Shown: piece by piece, positions 1-5,145 of the stretch
How positions within the stretch are numbered: position 1 is the stretch's first letter
Layout of the letters: the number at the start of each line of letters is the position of its first letter
Assembly (NCBI GenBank): GCA_003499585.1
Contig: DNSU01000006.1
Coordinates: forward strand, 1-6,171
Source: Cyanobacteria bacterium UBA9579
GTDB taxonomy: Bacteria; Cyanobacteriota; Vampirovibrionia; Gastranaerophilales; UBA9579
Length of the DNA stretch: 6,171 bases
Reading direction: 5' to 3'
The notes under the pieces: generated by a model
Told to the model about the DNA's origin: nothing
Database searches by the model: none
The model's input: only the letters and a program-made list of their open reading frames with translations
Made by a program: the position numbers and the translations under genes

Positions 1-420
1 GGAGGACAAGCAACAGCTAATGGGGTACAAAACGGATTAAATAACATTAATCAAGGTTTAGCACCAGCAGCTGCAGTAGAAAAACCAGCATTATCAGTAC
101 AGGATGGAATAGCTAAATTTAACGAAACCAAACAACCAGTTTGGAACAAAGCAGAATGTCCAGTCTGTAAAGGAAAAGGATGTAAATACTGTAGCGATGC
201 AGTACCTGCAAATCAAGCACAAGCTCCAGCAGCACAAGGAATCCAGCCAGCAGCAACTAATCCAATACAAGCACCACAAATAGCTAAATTACAAATGGCA
301 CAAAATCCACAATTAGCCGGATTAGTAGATCAAGCACAAAACCCATATCAATTATCAGATACAGAAATTAAAAACCTATTAGCTGCTATTATGCAACTGG
401 TTAATCAATCAGGTAAATAA
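1..420 (+). CDS. Gln/Ala/Pro-rich protein with four-cysteine knuckle (3' end only)
   Basis: The frame is open from the first base to the TAA at 418-420, giving 139 residues; the start lies outside the window. The only in-frame ATG (295-297) is late and has no ribosome binding site, so I treat this as a partial gene. Composition is low-complexity and rich in Q, A, P and N, suggesting a largely disordered chain. One ordered-looking spot is CPVCKGKGCKYC at visible residues 53-64 (codons 157-192), a CxxC-x4-CxxC arrangement that could bind one zinc ion; its CxxCxGxGC part resembles half of a DnaJ-type zinc repeat. The last 25 residues look helical. Codon use is strongly biased to A-ending codons (GCA, CCA, CAA). 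The opposite strand is also open here but gives an implausible Cys/Trp-rich product. A terminator follows the stop by 16 nt, supporting the plus reading. I do not recognise the family; a structural or scaffold role is only a guess. Confidence 0.75.
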   Translation, partial: GGQATANGVQNGLNNINQGLAPAAAVEKPALSVQDGIAKFNETKQPVWNKAECPVCKGKGCKYCSDAVPANQAQAPAAQGIQPAATNPIQAPQIAKLQMAQNPQLAGLVDQAQNPYQLSDTEIKNLLAAIMQLVNQSGK

Positions 421-436
421 TCAATCCTATTAACTT

Positions 437-472
437 AAAAAGAGCTTAGAATTGTTTTTCTAAGCTCTTTTT
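437..472. terminator. Bidirectional intrinsic terminator between convergent genes
   Basis: A perfect 15-bp stem pairs 437-451 (AAAAAGAGCTTAGAA) with 458-472 (TTCTAAGCTCTTTTT) around the 6-nt loop TTGTTT. The right arm ends in a run of five T, and the left arm gives a T run on the other strand. It therefore can stop both the plus-strand gene ending at 420 and the minus-strand rplI message ending at 487. Confidence 0.9.
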
Positions 473-486
473 ATTATAAGTAAACT

Positions 487-984
487 TTATTCGGTTTCTT
501 CTTGAACTTCAGGTTGAATTTCTTCTTTAATAATCTCAGAAGCTGATACAACAACAGGTAAATTAACTTCAACTTTAGAGGTTAATCTTATAACCATTTT
601 ATATTCACCAATGTGATTAATTGGGTTATTCAGTGAAATATTTCTTCTATCTACTTCTATGCCTGATTTTTCTTTTATTTCATCAGCTAATCTGCGTGTA
701 GTAATTGCGCCAAACAATTTTCCATTTTCACCAGCTTTAGCGTGAATATCAATTTTACCAAGACCTTTAATTTTTTCAGCTTGCACTAATGCTTCCTGAC
801 GTACTTTTTCAGCTTTAGCTTTAATTCTAGCCAGATTTTGTTCTCTATTTTTTAGCGCACCTGAAGTTGCGAGTTCAGCAAAATTTTGCGGTAAAAGATA
901 ATTTCTTGCATATCCGTCTGCTACATCTACAATGTCCCCTGATTCACCCAGAGACTGCACATCCTTTGTAAGTAAAACTTTCAT
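487..984 (-). CDS. rplI: 50S ribosomal protein L9
   Basis: This is bL9, a protein of the large ribosomal subunit that binds 23S rRNA near the base of the L1 stalk and helps keep reading frame. The N-terminal domain (about 1-40) carries the family signature: G13, G16, then V-A-D-G-Y-A-R-N-Y-L-L-P at 21-32. A long charged connecting helix spans about 42-75. The C-terminal domain starts with GENGKLFGAITTRRLADEI (85-103) and runs to NLPVVV (141-146). At 165 residues it exceeds the usual length of roughly 150, because of an acidic Glu-rich tail from about 150 to 165. After LLPQ the usual glycine is replaced by NFA. The start is fixed by AGGAGG five nt upstream. It is the last gene of a two-gene operon: its ATG overlaps the stop of the acetyltransferase gene in ATGA, so translation is probably coupled. 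Identification is very secure. Confidence 0.97.
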   Translation of the reverse strand: MKVLLTKDVQSLGESGDIVDVADGYARNYLLPQNFAELATSGALKNREQNLARIKAKAEKVRQEALVQAEKIKGLGKIDIHAKAGENGKLFGAITTRRLADEIKEKSGIEVDRRNISLNNPINHIGEYKMVIRLTSKVEVNLPVVVSASEIIKEEIQPEVQEETE

Positions 985-996
985 TCATTCCTCCTG
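981..996 (-). promoter_or_regulatory. rplI ribosome binding site and ATGA stop/start overlap
   Basis: Read on the minus strand, AGGAGG (995-990) lies five nt before the rplI ATG (984-982), inside the last codons of the acetyltransferase gene. The stop TGA of that gene (983-981) shares bases with the ATG. Another ATG at 988-986 touches the Shine-Dalgarno and is in the wrong frame, so the downstream ATG is the real start. The layout points to translational coupling. Confidence 0.85.
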
Positions 997-1460
997 TTTC
1001 TTTTATCTCGAAATGGCTCATTTTTATATCTATACATGCCTACTACTTTATTTATGTTGGTTTCAAAACCCAATTTACTATAAAAATCTTTTTTTGCCCA
1101 CTCCACATATAAAGTAATTAAAGGTATACCACAATCGTCAAGTTTAGTCAGCATGGATTTTAGAATTAACTTTCCGACACCCTGTTTTTGGTATATTGGT
1201 TTAACCGCAACATCCCATATTGTAACACTAAAAATCCCGTCACCTGTTGCTCTGGCAATTCCAATTAACTTTTCTTCATCCCAGGCAGTAGTAACTAAAA
1301 CACTGTTATCTAATGATCCTCTTATATCCTGTATATCTCTGTATTGCCAGCCAACGGACAAGTATAGATCCTGAATAAGATCCGGTGATACGTCTTTATC
1401 ATGTTTAATTGTAATGTTATTAAGATCAATTTGTTTTTTGCCCGAAATTATTTTAAACAT
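981..1460 (-). CDS. GNAT family N-acetyltransferase, Ycf52-like
   Basis: This 159-residue protein has a single GNAT acetyl-CoA-dependent acetyltransferase fold. The acetyl-CoA pyrophosphate loop is visible as Q91-x-x-G94-x-G96 within IYQKQGVGKLIL, preceded by the beta strand TIWDVAVKP (80-88). The C-terminal motif is KKDFYSKLGFE (123-133). The N-terminal half, LYLSVGWQYRD (32-42) followed by SVLVTTAWDEEKLIGIARAT (53-72), resembles what I recall of the Ycf52 proteins of cyanobacteria and red-algal plastids and the plant chloroplast enzymes NSI/GNAT2. Plant members acetylate proteins and serotonin; the substrate here is unknown. The basic tail (KRNRRNE) is encoded across the rplI ribosome binding site. 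No strong Shine-Dalgarno precedes the ATG; GGGGG lies about 15 nt upstream. It heads an operon with rplI, and a candidate promoter lies in the 99-bp gap to rlmD. Superfamily assignment is secure; the Ycf52 link is from memory. Confidence 0.88.
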   Translation of the reverse strand: MFKIISGKKQIDLNNITIKHDKDVSPDLIQDLYLSVGWQYRDIQDIRGSLDNSVLVTTAWDEEKLIGIARATGDGIFSVTIWDVAVKPIYQKQGVGKLILKSMLTKLDDCGIPLITLYVEWAKKDFYSKLGFETNINKVVGMYRYKNEPFRDKRNRRNE

Positions 1461-1502
1461 TATTTAATACAAAAACCCCCAAGTCTCTGTAAAAGAACAA
1501 TA

Positions 1503-1532
1503 ACTATACTGATTTACGTACATGTAAATCAA
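1503..1532 (-). promoter_or_regulatory. Predicted sigma70-type promoter of the GNAT-rplI operon
   Basis: On the minus strand TTGATT (1532-1527, 4/6 to consensus) is followed after 18 nt by TATAGT (1508-1503, 5/6). Transcription would start near 1496, giving a leader of about 35 nt before the ATG at 1460. The position, between rlmD and the acetyltransferase gene, fits. In an AT-rich genome such matches also arise by chance. Confidence 0.5.
1510..1531. repeat. Inverted repeat in the promoter spacer, possible operator
   Basis: Arms TGATTTAC (1510-1517) and GTAAATCA (1524-1531) are perfect 8-bp reverse complements around GTACAT. The repeat fills the gap between the predicted -35 and -10 of the minus-strand operon, where a bound dimer would block polymerase. 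No T run follows on either strand, so it is unlikely to be an intrinsic terminator for rlmD. Confidence 0.5.
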
Positions 1533-1559
1533 AGTTTTAAATTTTGTTAACTATGTGTT

Positions 1560-2945
1560 TTATTGTTTTTTTAAAACCACTATTGATTCTATATGGTAAG
1601 TGTGACAAAACATATCAATCGGTTGGGCAAACTCTGGAATAAAACCACTTTCCATTAATAGTTTAATATCCCTGGCTAAAGTAGCGGGATTACAACTTAC
1701 ATATATTATATATTTACCGGTTAATCTGGCTACTAAATCAATAGCAGCACTAGAACATCCCTTTCTGGGGGGATCAAGAACAGTTATATCAAAGGTTCTG
1801 TTATTGTTGACTAATGTCTGCAAAACCTCATCAGCATTCCCCTCTATCATTTCTATATCAACATCATTCGCAGACTTATTTAATTTAATATTTTCCTTGG
1901 CATCACTGACTGCGTGTGGATTTTCTTCAATAGCAGTAATTTTTGAGGCCAAATCTTTAAGCCATATTGAAAAAGTACCAACACCGGCATATACATCAAG
2001 TATGGTTGGTTTTTCCATTTTTTTCTGAACTATTTTATGTACTTCATTAAATATTTTAACTGCAACAGCAGGATTTACTTGAAAGAAACTAGAGGCAGAT
2101 ACTTTAAAAACTTTCCCTTCAAGATTTTCCTCTATATAATCACTTCCACAAACAAGTTCTGTTTTATTTGACATTATGACGTTTGTTCCTGATGTATTGA
2201 AATTAACAAGAATACCAGCAAGTTCTTTATATTCATTCATTACAATTTTACAAAGCTGATTTAATTTATCGGGTATTTCCTGAGAGTTTATTACTATTAT
2301 CAACAGTAAATTCTTGTCATACTGGCTATACCTATATACCAAATGCCTAATTAAACCTTTTCTGGTATTTTCACTATAAGCAGTAAGATTTAATTCCTGA
2401 GCCTTTTCTCTGATAAACTGCGTAATGCCATTTATGATTTCAGGTTGTATAGGACAATATTTAATATTTACAATTTCGTGAGTAGCTTTTTTATAATATC
2501 CGGCCAAAATTCTCTTTGAGACTTTTGTTTGCTGGACAGGAAATTGAATTTTACAGCGATACTCTAATTGATAATCACTTGGAATCACATCAAAAACAGG
2601 AATATCAACATGTGCGATTTTTTTAAGGCTATCTTCAACAATTTTTTTCTTGGCCCTTAACTGTTCTTGATAATCTACATATAACCACTGGCATCCGCCA
2701 CATACTTTACTCAGTGAACATAAAGGCTTTATACGGTACTGCGATGGCTCGATTATCTCTTTTATTATTCCTCTGGCATAGTTCTTTTTAGCAGATACTA
2801 TTTCAATTTTGAGCTTATCACCAGTCACAGAATCAGGGACAAATACCGTCATTCCGTCCAATCTACCGATACCCTCACCGCCGTAGGCAAGGCTATCAAT
2901 ATTTATCTCAAATGTATCGCCTTTTTTTATCATTTTATTCATCAT
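1560..2945 (-). CDS. rlmD: 23S rRNA (uracil-C5)-methyltransferase, RlmD/TrmA family
   Basis: This enzyme transfers a methyl group from S-adenosylmethionine to C5 of a uridine in 23S rRNA (U1939 in E. coli RlmD; RlmCD-type members also modify U747). Domain order over 461 residues is complete. An N-terminal TRAM RNA-binding domain covers about 5-65. The iron-sulfur cysteines are C76, C82, C85 (C-x5-C-G-G-C) and C164. The SAM-binding parts are FFQVNP (287-292) and LDVYAGVGTF (316-325), followed by LDPPRKG (390-396). The catalytic nucleophile is C418 in YVSCNPATLARD, and the general base is probably E453 in HIES. Length matches the family. Three ATGs lie close together (2943-2945, 2940-2942, 2931-2933) and none has a clear Shine-Dalgarno, so the exact start is uncertain by up to five codons. 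The target uridine(s) cannot be told from the sequence; TrmA, lacking TRAM and the cluster, is excluded. Confidence 0.95.
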   Translation of the reverse strand: MMNKMIKKGDTFEINIDSLAYGGEGIGRLDGMTVFVPDSVTGDKLKIEIVSAKKNYARGIIKEIIEPSQYRIKPLCSLSKVCGGCQWLYVDYQEQLRAKKKIVEDSLKKIAHVDIPVFDVIPSDYQLEYRCKIQFPVQQTKVSKRILAGYYKKATHEIVNIKYCPIQPEIINGITQFIREKAQELNLTAYSENTRKGLIRHLVYRYSQYDKNLLLIIVINSQEIPDKLNQLCKIVMNEYKELAGILVNFNTSGTNVIMSNKTELVCGSDYIEENLEGKVFKVSASSFFQVNPAVAVKIFNEVHKIVQKKMEKPTILDVYAGVGTFSIWLKDLASKITAIEENPHAVSDAKENIKLNKSANDVDIEMIEGNADEVLQTLVNNNRTFDITVLDPPRKGCSSAAIDLVARLTGKYIIYVSCNPATLARDIKLLMESGFIPEFAQPIDMFCHTYHIESIVVLKKQ

Positions 2946-2957
2946 ATAAATTCTAGT

Positions 2958-2986
2958 ATTATTCTAACAATGCCTAAACTACTCAA
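2958..2986 (-). promoter_or_regulatory. Possible rlmD promoter with very short leader
   Basis: On the minus strand TTGAGT (2986-2981, 4/6) and AATAAT (2963-2958, 5/6) are separated by 17 nt. Initiation would fall near 2951, only about six nt before the first ATG, which would fit the lack of a Shine-Dalgarno. Weak prediction in AT-rich DNA. Confidence 0.3.
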
Positions 2987-3009
2987 AAATATTAGCACCA
3001 ACTTTTTAT

Positions 3010-3037
3010 TTCACGAATCACACTTTTATATTATAAT
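3010..3037 (+). promoter_or_regulatory. Possible sigma70-type promoter, plus strand
   Basis: TTCACG (3010-3015, 4/6) and a perfect TATAAT (3032-3037) are separated by 16 nt in the divergent intergenic region. It would give a leader of about 146 nt for the gene at 3190. The AT-rich context makes a chance match possible, and the shared block at 3126-3161 is a competing promoter candidate. Confidence 0.3.
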
Positions 3038-3125
3038 CTACCTGATAAAAATAAAAGTAAATGCTAGTCGCTAATAAAATATCTCAAAATATTACGAATT
3101 ATTAATGTTTTGAAAGAGGGATAAC

Positions 3126-3161
3126 AATTTTTTTGATTTATGAGTTTTATCTAATCAGACA
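3126..3161 (+). promoter_or_regulatory. Conserved upstream block, copy 1 (promoter/operator candidate)
   Basis: This 36-nt stretch matches 4031-4066 at 28 positions without gaps. Its core GTTTTATCTAATCAGACA (3144-3161) matches the other copy at 16 of 18 positions and sits at the same distance, 28 nt, from the following ATG. Inside the core is an imperfect dyad, TTnTCT-N4-AGAnAA (3147-3162). No standard -10 hexamer is obvious, so it may be an alternative-sigma promoter, an operator or a 5'-UTR element. Confidence 0.6.
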
Positions 3162-3189
3162 AATGTTTTTATGTTAAGGAGAGTATTAA

Positions 3190-3978
3190 ATGGCTAATAT
3201 CACAAGACTTGTTAACCCTCCTGTCCAACCATTAGCTCAACAGGTTAAATCCAAAGTACAAAATCCTGTTAGCTTTAAAGGTAAGGATGAGACGGATAAG
3301 CTAGATACATCAAATGAAAAAGCCAAAGATACCCCAAAAGGTAGAAAATTTAGCATAAAAAACGCATATAGATACTTTGCAAAAGGCCTTATATCTCCTA
3401 TTACAACAATGTTTGAAAGTGCCGAAAACTTCTTAATGGGTACAGGTATTATAGCCATAGGCAGCGTAATTGGAAGATTAAATAAAAATATACCTCCATT
3501 ATTCGTAGCTGCAGGACTTGCATTAGGAACTTTACAAGCATCACTAGGAATAAAACAGGCAATTACAGAGAAAAAAGCTGAAAATAAAGAAGCTGCATTC
3601 TACAACATAGGTGCAGGTACAGGTGTAGTAATGGCTTCAGCATATGCAGCAAAGTCTGTCGCTGAAACTGCAGGATTTAATGTTAAAGATAAAAATATGT
3701 TTCAGTCTGCATTAGAGTGTATCAAGCTTAATAATCTTAAAAAATCCTCAGTTGAACTAGTCAAAACCATAAGTGATCCAAATATGATTGCCAATATGAT
3801 TAAAATAGCAACAGGCAAAATTTCAGCAGATGCTATTGCAGGTGAAGTTATAGTTGATAAAACAGGTTCAACCCAGTCATTATTAACCAATTTATCCAAA
3901 TATGGTAATGGTAAATATAAACTAACCAGCGCAGGAATAGCAATAGACCAATTCAAAGATAATGACGATGAAAATTAA
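3190..3978 (+). CDS. Unassigned 262-aa protein with N-terminal SFKG motif and hydrophobic segments
   Basis: I do not recognise a known family. The start is supported by AAGGAG (3176-3181) eight nt before ATG. Residues 1-26 are a polar tail rich in P, Q and V without a signal-peptide pattern, ending in VSFKG (27-31). A charged Lys/Asp/Glu linker (32-55) follows. Three Gly/Ala-rich hydrophobic stretches come next: about 81-96 (FLMGTGIIAIGSVIG), 101-120 and 137-155. They could be membrane helices or a glycine-zipper-like core. The rest (160-262) is mixed helical with an acidic end (KDNDDEN). It contains a single cysteine (C177). Composition and A-ending codons look like coding sequence rather than a chance ORF. 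The next gene has the same upstream block, similar length and a similar N-terminal motif, so the two probably act in the same programme. Membrane association is an inference. Confidence 0.85.
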   Translation: MANITRLVNPPVQPLAQQVKSKVQNPVSFKGKDETDKLDTSNEKAKDTPKGRKFSIKNAYRYFAKGLISPITTMFESAENFLMGTGIIAIGSVIGRLNKNIPPLFVAAGLALGTLQASLGIKQAITEKKAENKEAAFYNIGAGTGVVMASAYAAKSVAETAGFNVKDKNMFQSALECIKLNNLKKSSVELVKTISDPNMIANMIKIATGKISADAIAGEVIVDKTGSTQSLLTNLSKYGNGKYKLTSAGIAIDQFKDNDDEN

Positions 3979-4030
3979 ATGTTTTCTAAGCAATTGTAAA
4001 TATTTTATAAATTACTCACATTTAATTATT

Positions 4031-4066
4031 AATTTTATATATTTACAGGTTTTATCTACTCAGAAA
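4031..4066 (+). promoter_or_regulatory. Conserved upstream block, copy 2 (promoter/operator candidate)
   Basis: Second copy of the block at 3126-3161. Conserved parts are AATTTT (4031-4036), ATTTA (4041-4045) and the core GTTTTATCTACTCAGAAA (4049-4066), which ends 28 nt before the ATG at 4095, as in copy 1. The sequence between the core and the ATG is not conserved apart from the ribosome binding site, so the core appears selected rather than merely recently duplicated. Confidence 0.6.
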
Positions 4067-4094
4067 GCATATATTAAATTGGAGGTTAACAGTA

Positions 4095-4889
4095 ATGCAA
4101 TCAATTGTGAATAACTCCATTGCTCACCCGGGAATACAGCAAAAACCATTGTATGCAAATAAATCAATAAGTTTTGGTAATGCAGATGATGCTTCTGATA
4201 AAAAACCTGTTGATGAATCTGGAGACAAGATTTTATTTGAAGAGCAGAAAAAATTAGGCAATCAAGCTGACAAAATTCAAGAAAACTTAGATTCATTCAG
4301 AAAAACAAGAGACAAACTTATCAAAAATCCAATCGGAGAAAAAATAGCTAAATATGGAACTACCGCACTTCTTGCTGGAGCAGGCTTCATACTTGGTAAA
4401 GCTGTTATATTTGAAAAAATAATGAAAGCCAAATTTGCTGTAGAATACAAAAATAAAATATTAAATGTACTTGATGACAAAGTAAAAAAAGGCATAGATT
4501 ACATACTAAACCAGGGTAATCAGGCAAAAGCTAAAGAAGCTGCTGCTACAATTATTGATAAAGCAAAAGTTTCAATAGCCAAAGGCACCGAAAAAATCAA
4601 AGGCATGGTAATAGGAAAAGATGCACAAATCCCTGTAGAAAATTTGAGAGCTAAACTCAGTGACTTAATGATTAAATCAGGTAAAGATATTAATACTGCT
4701 ACAAAGCAAGAATTGCTTGATAAATTATTTACCAGAAAAGTTGTCTATCATAGCATTGGAAGTGTAGCTGGAACTGTTACCGCAGCAAAAGCATTCAATG
4801 AAGGTAGAAAAATTGATAATATCAATGAAGTAGATAATATGATAAAAGAAAAGCTAAAAGCAGTAAGAGATGTAGCTATAATGGTATAG
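4095..4889 (+). CDS. Unassigned 264-aa protein with N-terminal SFGN motif
   Basis: No family recognised. GGAGG (4081-4085) lies nine nt before the ATG, a strong start. The polar N-terminus (1-24) ends in ISFGN (25-29), placed like VSFKG in the preceding gene's product. An acidic/charged region (30-45) leads into a predicted charged helix or coiled coil (about 46-85). A Gly/Ala hydrophobic stretch follows at 88-106 (core TTALLAGAGFILGKAVIF). A long Lys/Ala-rich helical section (107-215) follows, then a second weakly hydrophobic Gly/Ala stretch at 216-233 (VVYHSIGSVAGTVTAAKA) and a charged helical end. It has no cysteine and no visible catalytic motif. There is no signal peptide. It lies 116 nt after the previous gene with no clear terminator between them, so partial co-transcription is possible in addition to its own upstream block. 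A membrane-linked or exported structural protein is possible but unproven. Confidence 0.85.
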   Translation: MQSIVNNSIAHPGIQQKPLYANKSISFGNADDASDKKPVDESGDKILFEEQKKLGNQADKIQENLDSFRKTRDKLIKNPIGEKIAKYGTTALLAGAGFILGKAVIFEKIMKAKFAVEYKNKILNVLDDKVKKGIDYILNQGNQAKAKEAAATIIDKAKVSIAKGTEKIKGMVIGKDAQIPVENLRAKLSDLMIKSGKDINTATKQELLDKLFTRKVVYHSIGSVAGTVTAAKAFNEGRKIDNINEVDNMIKEKLKAVRDVAIMV

Positions 4890-4893
4890 TAAT

Positions 4894-4945
4894 AAAACAT
4901 AATAAAGAGAGCAGGTTAAAAGACTTGCTCTTTTTATTATGTTTT
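4894..4945. terminator. Strong intrinsic terminator after the 264-aa protein gene
   Basis: Left arm 4894-4913 and right arm 4926-4945 pair over 20 positions with one G-U pair; the core is GAGAGCA / TGCTCTT. The 12-nt loop (GGTTAAAAGACT) can close further with wobble pairs. The right arm contains TTTTTATT, giving a plus-strand terminator five nt after the stop codon. The other strand offers a weaker T-rich arm, so it may also stop the kinase message coming from the right. Confidence 0.85.
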
Positions 4946-4966
4946 ACACCACAAATAACAGTAGTG

Positions 4967-4992
4967 TTTTAGGACTAGTCTTAAAATATAGT
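4967..4992 (+). promoter_or_regulatory. Near-palindrome abutting a TATAGT hexamer
   Basis: TTTTAGGACTAGTCTTAAAA (4967-4986) is a 20-nt palindrome with a single mismatched pair and the perfect core GACTAGTC. It directly abuts TATAGT (4987-4992), a 5/6 match to a -10 box. No good -35 is visible at the right distance, so this would be an activator- or repressor-controlled promoter, if one at all. Confidence 0.35.
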
Positions 4993-4998
4993 AATATA

Positions 4999-5127
4999 AG
5001 AAGTTTTACAAAAATTGATACCTTAAAAGTGGATGTAAAATCTGCATAACTTGTGTATTATAAGATTAGCAAATAATTTTAATACTACACAGATGCCAAT
5101 ACAGAAATGTATTGGTTTATTTTTTTT
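4999..5127 (+). ncRNA. Candidate structured small RNA (ends approximate)
   Basis: The 256-nt gap between the 264-aa gene and the kinase gene has no convincing ORF on either strand. After the first terminator (4945), a separate plus-strand intrinsic terminator stands at 5096-5127 with no gene to terminate. A transcript starting after TATAGT (4987-4992) would be about 130 nt. It could form TTTTACA (5004-5010) with TGTAAAA (5034-5040), GTGTATTA (5053-5060) with 5080-5090 through a 3-nt bulge, and the terminator hairpin. I recognise no known RNA family. An alternative start is TATTAT (5056-5061), giving about 60 nt. It would be partly antisense to any read-through from the kinase gene. Confidence 0.35.
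5096..5127 (+). terminator. Orphan plus-strand intrinsic terminator
   Basis: A perfect 8-bp stem CCAATACA (5096-5103) / TGTATTGG (5108-5115) is closed by a GAAA loop and followed by TTTATTTTTTTT (5116-5127). The T run is only on the plus strand; on the minus strand the hairpin is followed by CATCTG, so it does not serve the kinase gene. Confidence 0.75.
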
Positions 5128-5145
5128 GCAACTAACCACTGCTTC

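Noticed and set aside
94..279. Minus-strand open frame opposite the partial gene at the left edge
   Set aside because: Its product is an implausible run of Cys, Trp and Leu, the antisense image of Gln/Ala/Pro codons. The plus frame is open throughout and is followed by a terminator.
986..988. ATG at 988-986 (minus) as the rplI start
   Set aside because: It is in a different frame from the L9 signature and too close to AGGAGG; the ATG at 984-982 is in frame with proper spacing.
932..1374. Plus-strand open frames opposite rplI and the acetyltransferase gene
   Set aside because: They lie opposite genes with clear family motifs and have no ribosome binding sites or recognisable products.
1510..1531. 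Inverted repeat as an intrinsic terminator of rlmD
   Set aside because: The stem is AT-rich with no T run after it on the minus strand. Its place between -35 and -10 fits an operator better.
3237..3956. Minus-strand open frames opposite the 262-aa protein gene
   Set aside because: The plus-strand gene has a strong ribosome binding site and a conserved upstream block; the minus frames have neither.
5096..5127. Hairpin as terminator of the kinase gene
   Set aside because: The T run is only on the plus strand; on the minus strand the stem is followed by CATCTG.
4946..5145. Small coding genes in the gap before the kinase gene
   Set aside because: Frames found are at most about 13 codons (for example the minus-strand ATG near 5047) and have no ribosome binding site.
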